From Eunapius fragilis (Eukaryota; Porifera; Demospongiae; Spongillida; Spongillidae), in NCBI GenBank assembly GCA_963681505.1, contig OY811977.1, positions 7,346,326 through 7,410,325 of the forward strand: a stretch of 64,000 nucleotides of DNA. The letters run 5' to 3'. The notes beneath the pieces were generated by a model. That model was not told where the DNA came from. It saw only the letters and a list, made by a program, of their open reading frames with translations, and searched no databases. A program made the translations under genes and the position numbers. Of the stretch, positions 12,101 through 22,340 are shown in pieces (within the stretch, counting starts at the first letter, position 1; each line of letters begins with the position of its first letter).

Positions 12101-15100
12101 GTGTTTGCAGTGTCTGCAGTGTCTGCAATGTTTCCAGTGTTTGCAGTGTTTCCAGTGTTTGCAGTGTCTGCAGTGTTTCCAGTGTTTGCAGTGTCTGCAG
12201 TGTTTCCAGTGTCTGCTGTGTTTCCAGTGTTTGCAGTGTCTGAAGTGTCTCCAGTGTTTGCAGTGTTTGCAGTGTCTGAAGTGTTTCCAGTGTTTGCAGT
12301 ATTTCCAGTGTCTGCAGTGTTTCCAGTGTCTGCAGTGTTTCCAGTGTTTGCAGTGTCTGCAGTGTTTCCAGTGTCTGCAGTGTTTCCAGTGTTTGCAGTG
12401 TCTGAAGTGTTTCCAGTGTTTGCAGTGTTTGCAGTGTCTGCAGTGTTTCCAGTGTTTGCAGTGTTTCCAGTGTCTGCAGTGTTTCCAGTGTTTGCAGTGT
12501 CTGCATTGTTTCAAGTGTTTGCATTGTTTGCAGTGTCTACAGTGTTTCCAGTGTTTGCAGTGTCTGCAGTGTCTCCAGTGTCTGCAGTGTTTCCAGTGTT
12601 TGCAGTGTCTGCAGTGTTTCCAGTATCTGCAGTGTTTCCACTGTCTGCAGTGTTTCCAGTGTTTGCAGTGTTTGCAGTGTCTGCAGTGTTTCCAGTGTTT
12701 GCAGTGTTTCCAGTGTCTGCAGTGTTTCCAGTGTTTGCAGTGTTTCCAGTGTTTCCAGTGTTTGCAGTGTCTGCAGTGATTCCAGTGTTTGCAGTGTTTG
12801 CAGTGTCTGCAGTGTCTGCAGTGTTTCCAGTGTTTGCAGTGTTTCCAGTGTTTGCAGTGTCTGCAGTGTTTCCAGTGTTTGATGTGTCTGCAGTGTTTCC
12901 AGTGTCTGCAGTGTTTCCAGTGTTTGCAGTGTCTGAAGTGTTTCCAGTGTTTGCAGTGTTTGCAGTGTCTGCAGTGTTTCCAGTGTTTGCAGTGTTTCCA
13001 GTGTCTGCAGTGTTTCCAATGTTTGCAGTGTCTGAAGTGTTTCCAGTGTCTGCAGTGTTTACAGTGTCTGCAGTGTCTGCAGTGTTTCCAGTGTTTGCAG
13101 TGTTTGCAGTGTTTCCAGTGTCTGCAGTGTTTCCAGTGTTTGCAGTGTCTGCAGTGTTTCCAGTGTTTGCAGTGTCTGCAGTGTTTCCTGTGTTTGCAGT
13201 GTTTGCAGTGTCTGCAGTGTTTGCAGTGTTTCCAGTGTTTGCAGTGTCTGCAGTGTCTCCAGTGTCTGCAGTGTTTCCAGTGTTTGCAGTGTCTCCAGTG
13301 TTTGCAGTGTCTGCAGTGTTTCCAGTGTCTGCAGTGTTTCCAGTGTTTGCAGTGTCTGCAGTGTTTCCAGTGTTTGCAGTGTCTGCAGTGATTCCAGTGG
13401 TTGCAGTGTTTGCAGTGTCTGCAGTGTCTGCGGTGTTTCCAGTGTTTGCAGTGATTCCAGTGTTTGCAGTGTCTGCAGTGTTTCCAGTGTTTGCAGTGTC
13501 TGCAGTGTTTCCAGTGTCTGAAGAGTTTCCAGTGTCTGCAGTGTTTACAGTGTCTGCAGTGTCTGCAGTGTTTCCAGTGTTTGCAGTGTTTGCAGTGTTT
13601 CCAGTGACTGCAGTGTTTCCAGTGTTTGCAGTGTCTGCAGTGTTTCCAGTGTTTGCAGTGTCTGAAGTGTTTCCAGTGTTTGCAGTGTTTGCAGTGTCTG
13701 CAGTGTTTCCAGTGTTTGCAGTGTTTCCAGTGTCTGCAGTGTTTCCAGTGTCTGCAGTGTTTCCAGTATTTGCAGTGTCTGCAGTGTTTCCAGTGTCTGC
13801 AGTGTTTCCAGTGTTTGCAGTGTCTGAAGTGTCTCCAGTGTTTGCAGTGTCTGCAGTGTTTCCAGTGTCTGCAGTGTTTCCAGTGTTTGCAGTGTCTGAA
13901 GTGTCTGCAGTGTTTCCAGTGTCTGCAGTGTTTCCAGTGTTTGCAGTGTCTGCAGTGTTTCCAGTGTTTGCAGTGTCTGAAGTGTTTCCAGTGTTTGCAG
14001 TGTTTGCAGTGTCTGCAGTGTTTCCAGTGTTTGCAGTGTCTGCAGTGTTTGCAGTGTCTGCAGTGTTTCCAGTGTCTGCAGTGTTTACAGTGTCTGCAGT
14101 GTCTGCAGTGTTTCCAGTGTTTGCAGTGTTTGCAGTGTTTCCAGTGTGTGCAGTGTTTCCAGTGTTTGCAGTGTCTGCAGTGTTTCCAGTGTTTGCAGTG
14201 TCTGAAGTGTTTCCAGTGTTTGCAGTGTTTGCAGTGTCTGCAGTGTTTCCAGTGTTTGCAGTGTTTCCAGTGTCTGCAGTGTTTCCTGTGTCTGCAGTGT
14301 TTCCAGTGTTTGCAGTGTCTGCAGTGTTTCCAGTGTCTGCAGTGTTTCCAGTGTTTCCAGTGTCTGCAGTGTTTCCAGTGTTTGCAGTGTCTGAAGTGTT
14401 TCCAGTGTTTGCAGTGTTTGCAGTGTCTGCAGTGTTTCCAGTGTTTGCAGTGTTTCCAGTGTCTGCAGTGTTTCCAGTGTTTCCAGTGTTTGCAGTGTTT
14501 GCAGTGTTTCCAGTGTTTGCAGTGTCTGCAGTGTCTCCAGTGTCTGCAGTGTTTCCAGTGTTTGCAGTGTCTGCAGTGTTTCCAGTGTCTGCAGTGTTTC
14601 CAGTGTCTGCAGTGTTTCCAGTGTTTGCAGTGTCTGAAGTGTTTCCAGTGTCTGCAGTGTTTACAGTGTCTGCAGTGTCTGCAGTGTTTCCAGTGTTTGC
14701 AGTGTTTGCAGTGTTTCCAGTGTCTGCAGTGTTTGCAGTGTTTCCAGTGTTTCCAGTGTTTGCAGTGTCTGCAGTGATTCCAGTGTTTGCAGTGTTTGCA
14801 GTGTCTGCAGTATCTGCAGTGTTTCCAGTGTTTGCAGTGTTTCCAGTGTTTGCAGTGTCTGCAGTGTTTCCAGTGTTTGCAGTGTCTGCAGTGTTTCCAG
14901 TGTCTGCAGTGTTTCCAGTGTTTGCAGTGTCTGAAGTGTTTCCAGTGTTTGCAGTGTTTGCAGTGTCTGCAGTGTTTCCAGTGTCTGCAGTGTTTCCAGT
15001 GTCTGCAGTGTTTCCAGTGTTTGCAGTGTCTGAAGTGTTTCCAGTGTCTGCAGTGTTTACAGTGTCTGCAGTGTCTGCAGTGTTTCCAGTGTTTGCAGTG

Positions 15101-15777
15101 TCTGCAGTGTTTCCAGTGTCTGCAGTGTTTCCAGTGTTTGCAGTGTCTGCAGTGTTTCCAGTGTCTGCAGTGTCTGCAGTGTTTCCAGTGTTTGCAGTGT
15201 TTGCAGTGTTTCCAGTGTCTGCAGTGTTTGCAGTGTTTCCAGTGTTTCCAGTGTTTGCAGTGTCTGCAGTGTTTGCAGTGTTTCCAGTGTTTGCAGTGTC
15301 TGCAGTGTTTGCAGTGTTTGCAGTGTCTGCAGTGTTTCCAGTGTCTGCAGTGTTTGCAGTGTCTGCAGTGTTTCCAGTGTTTGCAGTGTCTGCAGTGTCT
15401 TCAGTGTCTGCAGTGTTTCCAGTGTTTGCAGTGTCTGCAGTGTTTCCAGTGTTTGCAGTGTTTCCAGTGTCTGCTGTGTTTCCAGTGTCTGCAGTGTTTA
15501 CAGTGTCTGCAGTGTTTGCAGTGTTTGCAGTGTTTGCAGTGTTTGCAGTGTTTCCAGTGTTTGCAGTGTTTCCAGTGTCTGCAGTGTTTCCAGTGTCTGC
15601 AGTGTCTGCAGTGTTTCCAGTGTTTGCAGTGTTTCCAGTGTCTGCAGTGTTTCCAGTGTTTGCAGTGTCTGCAGTGTTTCCAGTGTTTGCAGTGTTTGCA
15701 GTGTCTGCAGTGTTTCCAGTGTCTGCAGTGTTTCCAGTGTTTGCAGTGTCTGCAGTGTTTCCCAGTGTCTGCAGTGT
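6185..15777. repeat. 9.6-kb minisatellite of a 9-bp unit
   Basis: Roughly 1,066 tandem copies of CAGTGTYTS. Two positions vary, giving four common unit types (YTS = TTC, TTG, CTG, CTC), with rare point variants such as CAGTAT, AAGTGT and CTGTGT. Because the unit is 9 bp and the common types contain no stop codon in any frame, very long reading frames appear in several frames on both strands. The longest, on the plus strand from the ATG at 6179 to 15799, would encode 3,206 residues of FPV, SAV, FAV and SPV triplets. I treat these frames as by-products of the repeat, not as genes. An extra C near 15760 breaks the 9-bp register just before the array ends. Confidence 0.97.
6256..14589. repeat. 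4,167-bp higher-order duplication within the minisatellite
   Basis: Rare variant units recur with an exact offset of 4,167 bp, which is 463 nonamers: TTTCCAGTAT at 6281 and 10448, the CTGCAATG variant near 7959 and 12126, and TTCCACTG near 8470 and 12637. Copy 1 spans about 6256-10422 and copy 2 about 10423-14589. The two look essentially identical wherever compared. Within each copy a smaller period near 495 bp (55 units) is visible, with TTTCCAGTAT again at about 6776. A recent unequal exchange or an assembly duplication would both explain this. Confidence 0.88.
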
Positions 15778-16646
15778 TTTACGTGTTTTCAATGACTGAA
15801 GTTTTTTAAAATTGTTTTTTTCGTTTTTAGTGAATAAACGTAAATTACCCTCCCTAGCTCTGTTTCTTTTCACAGTATACGCTTTTGTGTCTGAATTTGC
15901 TGTAGGTAATATGTGTTTATTCATGATGTGGTTGGATTTGCGATGTATGATTCACTAAACTTAGCTTGGGCGCATTTAATAGTTAATGTACATATTGTAT
16001 AGCCGATAACGTTACCTGCACTTGGAGCATTATTGATTTAGGTACTCTTTCTGACAAGTAAATTTTAACATTCTCAATGAAAAGACTTATTGACTGTAAA
16101 GTAACATGTTAGTGTAAAAAGCTACGAAGATAACGAGGCTCTAGAATGTATTATTATAGTCCTGTCAAATGTTACGTTGGTATGGAATGTGGCTTGTTAT
16201 TATAAAACTGGCCACTGTCTTTTTTACGCGGGAGCAATGAAACAATGATCGCGGGGAAAGTTTTCTCATTAGGGATAATTAGGGTGATTCTCCAAACTTC
16301 GCTAACGTAAGTTGATCGCTACTTTACCTTCAAGATTATATTATCTATTGATTTGAATAGCCTCATGGCGTGGCCTATATCATATGGCTATTCCAACGTC
16401 ACGCAAGCCGTAGAACATTACAAAATTTGGTGTATATATACAAAATATAATTCACACTGTGAATAACTTGCATTAGCGCACGGCTTTTAAAGTGTAGCTA
16501 CATGGGTTTGTAAAGTCACGTATTGTCTCGTAGTATCCCAGTCTCGATCCCAGTGCTTCGAGAAGAATTAATAAATTCTATTTAGAGAGCTCTCACGTGC
16601 AGATTTCCGCTTCTTACCAACCACGTGAATTCTTTTCGGTCACAAA
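15778..16646. other. Unique AT-rich DNA between the minisatellite and the first exon
   Basis: No gene recognised. It includes TTTTTCGTTTTTAG followed by TGAATAAACG near 15818-15839, which could be read as a splice acceptor or a polyadenylation signal, with no supporting exon. The last 200 bp may contain the promoter of the gene starting at 16647, but no convincing TATA box is placed. Confidence 0.4.
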
Positions 16647-16703
16647 ATGGATGTGGATGGGAATGCAAGTACCGGTACTCAAGGATCAACTGCTGAAAAC
16701 AAG
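16647..16703 (+). CDS. Candidate first coding exon
   Basis: An ATG opens 19 codons (MDVDGNASTGTQGSTAENK) that end exactly at a strong splice donor, AAG|GTAGGT. The start context CAAAATGG is reasonable. The peptide is hydrophilic, with no signal sequence. It may be exon 1 of the P-loop NTPase gene whose other exons lie at 19763-19938 and 26627-28803, since these share strand and no other plus-strand gene is evident. The link is an inference, because intervening exons were not found. Confidence 0.4.
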
Positions 16704-17376
16704 GTAGGTATTAGTAAATTCTGAGCAGTTCGTTAGATCAGTTAGTCTGTTTAGGTTTATTTCCATGCTTTCGTGTGTGGCTTTTTTTACATCGTAGTAT
16801 CTAAACATAACTTTTTGGTCATAAATAGCAATTTTAATGCACAGTTTGTACACTGCGGGATTTTGAACGTTGCATTAGCCTTTGTGTTCCATGTTAAGTT
16901 ACGGCCAGCTCAAGAACACGGTATGTTACACACATGTAGGCGCACACACCGATTGAACAAAACCCAACAACTATGTCGCGCGGGTTACAAATAGCCTGGT
17001 TCGTAGTTATATCAAAGGCAAATCGAATATCAGTGCTGTACCCGGCAGGCGCGTAGACAAGATTGAAAATATTTAAAAAAAAAAAATTCAGTGTTTGACT
17101 GTTTTGCTGTTATGCTGTCTTACCTAGGCCCATGCTGAATTAAGCTACTTCTGTGGTATTAACTTGACACCGTGCACTTCCTGAAGTTTCACAGGACACC
17201 TCTACGTTTGAAGCGATTAATTGCCTGATTACGTGGTATCGAACCTTGCAATGTCAGTACCCAACAAGCCTAAGATATCAAAATGTATTATCACGTATTG
17301 CAATGGTGTGGAATGTTGTGTTGAAAATAGAAACCGGATAGCGTTAATATTCAATTTAATTAGGATAGTATATATA

Positions 17377-17808
17377 TATATGGGACAGTGTCCAGCTAAA
17401 TCACCCTTATGGTACTTTTTCAAAATTTCCAGAACAAGCAAAAGAAAAGTAACGCTTGCATTGAAATGTATGGCTAATTATAAATTCAGTGCCTAATAAC
17501 TTTGTGATGGATAGTCCGATTTAGGATGCGTAAGGACCATTTGACAGAAGCTCATGGGTATTCAAGGAAAATCAAAAAATTTGAAAACTTGAAAAACTAG
17601 CCAGAAGGGTGATTTTCCTTGAACACCCATGAGCTTCTGTCAAATGGTCCTTACGCATCCTAAATCGGACTATCCATCACAAAGTTATTAGGCACTGAAT
17701 TTGTAATTAGCCATACATTTCAATGCGAGCATTACTTTTCTTTTGCTTGTTCTGGAAATTTTGAAAAAGTACCATAAGGGTGATTTAGCTGGACACTGTC
17801 CCATATAT
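17377..17808. mobile_element. Foldback element FB2 (about 432 bp, nearly full palindrome)
   Basis: Two arms of about 215 bp are inverted copies of each other and meet near 17592. The termini read TATATGGGACAGTGTCC and its complement. There is no coding capacity. Related copies are the diverged one at 53740-54075 and a right-end fragment at 37857-37898. This is a non-autonomous inverted-repeat element of unknown superfamily, lying in a presumed intron. Confidence 0.88.
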
Positions 17809-17837
17809 AAATTCTCAAGGCCCATTTTCTCGTGCAA

Positions 17838-18115
17838 CGTTCATTAAGAGGAAAGTTATAGGATTTTAAAACATAGGTGGTGTAAAAAAAGTCATTTCCT
17901 AAAACATGAATAATGAAATAGGTCTATATTTAGCACACATTTGTTTTTTAAAAAGTTTATACAGAGGAATGTCCTATATGTAGGCCTAGTTCAGTTTCCC
18001 TATACCATTTTTGTCAATGACCCTGTTTTATTTTTACACCAGATATGTGTTTCAATCCTATAAACCAACAATTTTCTCCTAGAAAATTATTTGATTTGCT
18101 TATTTTTATTCATGA
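17838..18115. mobile_element. Weak foldback remnant related to FB1
   Basis: The left part, with GGTGTAAAAA and TATTTAGCACA, is mirrored by TTTTTACACC and ATCCTATAAACC on the right. The arms are imperfect. The GTGTAAAAA...TATTTAGCAC combination is shared with the clearer FB1 elements at 35629 and 59712. Confidence 0.4.
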
Positions 18116-18448
18116 GATCATGAATAGTGTATGTACCTAATTCTGATTGCTTAACGTCACATTAACCTTGTCCTTGCCTGTTCCTGAGATGTCTTTGCAG
18201 CCCCTTGAGGCTGCTGATATGGTCATGATCAGGCTCCAGATCATCCAGTACTCTGTCTCCTTACATTTCTTCCATTTAATTGGTGGCTTGGTACAATCAT
18301 TGACAATGCCAAGTTAGAGTATATCAATGGTCACACTCCCTCCAGCATGGGTGTCTTTCCAATTTGATGCCTGCCAATCCCTGTCTATTTCTATCTTGAT
18401 AGTGCATGGTTTTTCCCATTGCATGGATAGAAAAGATTAAGGTTTGTC

Positions 18449-19326
18449 CTAAAAAAAAACAACCTGAGATAAACTGTTAGATCCATATTCTGTTACAATT
18501 CTAAGTGCAATTAAAACTGCTTGTAATGATTCTTGTGTGCATAAATTAGTATAGATTGGCAGCACTTCCAATCCCTCTGTATAAGTATGTGAGATGTGAC
18601 TAATGATAATTGGTGGAGTCAAATTTAATCGCAGTGCTACATTCAACCAGGACCACATACTGTTACCAGCTAGTGTGCTTATTTAACTATGACGACTGTG
18701 TTTGACCACTTCTGTGTACTGACCAACTGCATCAAAAGGGGAAAACCTGTGCAGCCTTGGATCATTTTCGGTTGCCTCCAGGTGGCATATGACCTTTTGA
18801 AACCTTTGTAGTGTCAGAGCAACTGCACTGGCTTGGCTCTCTAGTACTGATTGAGCTGATTAGTCTTGTTCCTAATCCCAAAATCCTTACCAGCAGATGG
18901 GTTTGCTTTTAACATACATGTAAGTTCCTCCCTGTTCGCTAAGTCTACTTGTAGTCTCATTTTGAGAGGCCATTCACTATAACCAGCATATTCACGTAAT
19001 TGCATGAGATTTAATTGACTGGAATAGACATGGGAACATAAATCCCCACTATGTGCCTCTGATTAATGTGCTATATGTACTCTGTAGTGCAGTAATGGGA
19101 GTTGATTGTGGAATGTATATATATGAGGTTCTTGCATTTACATGCATATCTTTGTGTGGGACTGGGGACATGACTGCATAATCAGTGACAACTTCAAATA
19201 GCGTCTGATACATGTAAGGGTGTTAACTAATTTGGGCTCATATTCAATGCGTGCATTGGTTTCCCTGCTGTTGACCAGTTTGGCCTCAGCTATAATATCA
19301 TGTATTCTGTAGGCAAGAGAGTACAA
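18449..19326 (-). pseudogene. Decayed minus-strand coding remnants, unidentified
   Basis: Several minus-strand stretches read like protein but are split by stops and frame changes: 19138-19326 (contains RIHDIIAEAKLVNSRETN), a segment around 18900-19020 (contains SEWPLKMRLQVDLANREEL), a segment around 18690-18830, and 18449-18658 (contains NVALRLNLTPPIIISH). They lie in the same order on one strand, as expected of one broken gene or transposon. I do not recognise the family. They sit opposite to, and left of, the plus-strand exon at 19763. Confidence 0.35.
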
Positions 19327-19762
19327 ATTTTTTGCTTTAACTACACGTTGTGCTATTCTGTATGCTGTTTGGACTTTTTGTTCTGTGTGAAGTATATTGT
19401 AGTGATCTCGGACTCAGTGTCAAGAGTCTTTGAAATAGGAATGACCTATATAAATGACAAAGGTACTATAGTTTGCAAACCAGGGCCCTGTACAGTTATA
19501 GAAGCATAAACAATTCTATTTATGTGTTCTATTTTCAGCTTATTATTGAATAGATTTATCAATTTGGTGCAACCATAGCAGTGTATGTATTCCATAACAT
19601 GGGATGATGACAATAAATTACCAATTGTTCGGCACATTGTATGCATAGACAATAGATTAAAGCGGTTGTGACTTGATTATAAGAAAGCAAAGGTTTTTAT
19701 CTCTTTGTGACATAGCAGTTGGTACATTTGCTATTTATGAATGTCACAACTTTATGTACCAG

Positions 19763-19938
19763 GTTTCGAAGTGTATTGAATTTCACACCGATTGGGTGGA
19801 GAAAACAACAGGAGTTATGAAAGGATCACTTTATATTCGCAAGACAGATTTTGCAATGCAACTTTGTGCATTTGTTGAAGCTGGAACCTCAACAGGATAT
19901 TTAGGCAATGTCACAAGGGAATTAGATGGAAGAACAAG
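19763..19938 (+). CDS. Internal exon, probable part of the P-loop NTPase gene
   Basis: An open stretch of about 58 codons lies between an acceptor (TACCAG|GTTTCG; an alternative acceptor is at 19718) and a donor (ACAAG|GTATGTG). It contains CIEFHTDWVEKTTGVMKGS and YIRKTDFAMQLCAFVEAG, a soluble, mixed-charge composition typical of coding sequence. It continues past the donor into a stop after four codons, supporting the splice. Its phase does not join directly to the exon at 26627, so at least one exon is missing, or has been destroyed by the intervening insertions. Confidence 0.5.
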
Positions 19939-20146
19939 GTATGTGATTACTTAAGCTTATTTATTTCTTGAGATCGTAACTGTAGTATAGCACTCACGCC
20001 CTTACACTCAATATAGAATGTTTGTATATCAGTTTTACTAGAGTGTACGCATGGACTAATGCTTTGGACTGTACATGCTTTAAGGTATTAGTGATTAAGT
20101 GAGAAAGGGAAAAATTAAATGGCTGATTTGAAAAAGTGATCAAACG

Positions 20147-20385
20147 GTCTCTACAAGAAAGTTGGTGGTACATAGAAATGAAAGGCCATAGTGGTGTTAA
20201 TAGCAAGTAAATATACTTGACTGACTGGGAAGATAAACCTATATTAGCAGGTGCATGTCATCTTTAACTGCATATGCTAATATAGGTGAATTTCATTTAT
20301 TCTTCCCAGTCAGTAAACATTGTTTACTTGCCTTTTACACCACTATGGCCTTTCATTCATATATTTCAACAGTTTTTATTACTTG
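20147..20385. mobile_element. Foldback element, diverged FB1 member
   Basis: AAGAAAGTTGGTGG and AATGAAAGGCCATAGTGGTG on the left are mirrored by TTTTACACCACTATGGCC and AAACATTGTTTACTTGCC on the right, around a centre near 20255. There is no coding capacity. The arrangement matches FB1 copies at 35629-35896 and 59712-59990 but with lower arm identity, suggesting an older insertion. Confidence 0.65.
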
Positions 20386-20660
20386 TTCTCTTATGCTTCA
20401 GTATGTTAAAAAATTTTCATACGGAAAGAATAGTACAAGAATCCGAAAAAGTAATTATTGTGCTCAGAGGATTATCATGCTCACAAAGCAGTAGTTATGA
20501 TTGTGTGCAGTTGGCCATAGCCAGAGAGTCGTGAGGGAAGGGCAGGTGGTCATTGTTCCGATCCGATAGTGACCTCACACACTATCTAATCAGAACGAAG
20601 GTGGGCTAGTTTAACCAGAGATTATAATGTAAGGTACTATTAATAATACAACTTTCATTT

Positions 20661-22035
20661 TTATAATCGTGCACCGTTGTGTGGAACATTACTGACAACA
20701 CTTAAACTGTTTGCTAGTTTGGTCCTTTGCATGGACTTCCCTTCCTGCAGACTACAGGTGTATGAGCACCTATTACAGGGTCCTGTTTCCATAAGGGTGG
20801 AGGGAGAGACCCACACATTCTCATTATTTGAAGCCTCCTGCTTCTCAAATATCTCCAGTAGGCTTTGGCACTGACTTTCCATAATATCTGAGCGCATATG
20901 TAGTTCCACTGACAGAATTCAAACCTTGTCATGAGCTATGCTAACCCAATTAAAACGACTATGATAATGATAGAGAAGAAACTTTGGATGGGACTGAATG
21001 GGGGTGAATAATTTTCTTCTCTAAAAGAGCAGTCTTATGACACAGAAACAATGCAGAACTGTTATCCTTTTTGAGATCACTCGATTGCCACGAAGAACTA
21101 GTTAAGTGACCCAATTCTTGGCTGTCAAGCCTCAACAGATTGAGGTTTTTAATAACATTCATCATACCACATCATTCCTATATGAAACCTCTCGTAGATT
21201 CCAGTTGTTCTACAACAACAGCAGTTTAAAGTACCTCTTGTATGTGCATATTTGTCATGCCTTTAAATAATATGCCAGCAAGGCAATGCTTTGTTTAAAA
21301 TGATCGTTCCGAAAACCACATCCATGGCATGCACCAATCATACATTAGTTCTGATAAACATGTCACATACTAGAATAGAAAGTTGAATGTTGTAACATGG
21401 CAAGTGGTTCTTCCTGTCTGATGAAAAAGCGCTATGTTTTTTGCACCAGATGGATCTAGCCCAGTCGCTAAGCAAGCCTGCATGTGAATAAAACAAGAAT
21501 TGTGGGTGGATAAAATTAAGTTTTAAAATGTGGATTCTATATAAACATACACTGTGCCAATCAATAGCTGGATCAGAATTTGAAAACTTCGGCAAAAAAC
21601 TCAGCAAGAGGTGCTATTGAATAAACTAACTGTTCTTGCATGTTATTGGCAATAGCGTCCCGGTATCAAGTTGCTTAATCATGATAACTACCACTGAGTA
21701 GTGTTTGTTTTTTTGTGAACTGCAACTTCAACTCTCCCTCTTCAAGGTCTTTGCACAAAGCAACCTCTTGGAATATTGTCTACATCAATAGCACAGACAA
21801 TTCTTATGGTTGACTTGCTCACTACCAGACTATCAATAGCACCCATACAACTAGCCTGCAGCCCTAAGTTCAGCCTATCAAGTGGTTGAAGTATTTCTTG
21901 GATAACCAAAATAAGGAACAAGCTTTCAAATGATAGCAAGAAAGCCCGATAGCCTTCCGCTCTTGCCATTAATGTGTTCATTATGCCACTTAGCACAGTA
22001 AAATGTAGTATGGATGGGAGATAGCAGTGATGCAT
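20661..22035 (-). pseudogene. Minus-strand coding remnants, possible hAT-type transposase pieces
   Basis: Four minus-strand segments look coding but are broken: 21742-22035, 21338-21607, 20959-21165 and 20661-20909. The rightmost contains ESLFLILVIQEILQPLDRLN followed by LGLQAS, which resembles the segment ahead of the catalytic region in ZMYM1-like hAT transposases, where a Leu-rich helix precedes an LS-LQ motif. This match is from pattern memory and is weak. No terminal repeats or catalytic residues are identified. Confidence 0.3.
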
Positions 22036-22150
22036 CCACTTTCTCTGTTTAGTGTCTCCTCATGCACACATCCTTCAGTATGGGTCTACAATGCGATTGA
22101 ACAGTAGGTTCCCTCCCATACATCTCTATGGGAAAATATGACTATCTTAC

Positions 22151-22337
22151 TGTAGCGCCCGTGCCAAGAGGATGACCAGGTAAGGTAATGCAGCGAAGCA
22201 GTAATCTATCTTACATACACGATGCGCACACTTAAATAAGTGCATGCGTCACAGACGGTCAAAGTTCACGCATGACATATACATGGTACCACTAGTAGTC
22301 AGGTGAGAAGGAAGGTTGCATGCCTCATGTGACCACA
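22151..22337 (-). repeat. Candidate 3' LTR of the first Ty3/gypsy element
   Basis: Read on the minus strand this begins TGTGGTCACATG just after the pol stop codon and ends GGGCGCTACA, the TG...CA form expected of an LTR. The second element's LTR (63436-63687) also begins TGTGGT. No clear purine tract precedes it, and the matching 5' LTR is missing, so the borders are provisional. Confidence 0.4.
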
Positions 22338-22340
22338 CAC

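Noticed and set aside
6185-15777. Possible CRISPR or other spacer-repeat array
   Set aside because: There are no spacers. The repeat is contiguous, the unit is only 9 bp, and the sequence is eukaryotic.
6168-15924. Very long open frames in several frames and on both strands of the array, for example 2,110 codons on the minus strand (6182-12514) and 1,137 codons entering from unique DNA at 15924
   Set aside because: A 9-bp unit without stops keeps frames open automatically. The frames overlap each other, and none has a recognisable domain, signal peptide or splice structure.
17229-17496. Overlapping frames of 70-91 codons on both strands near 17.2-17.5 kb
   Set aside because: They run into the inverted arms of foldback element FB2 and show no protein features.
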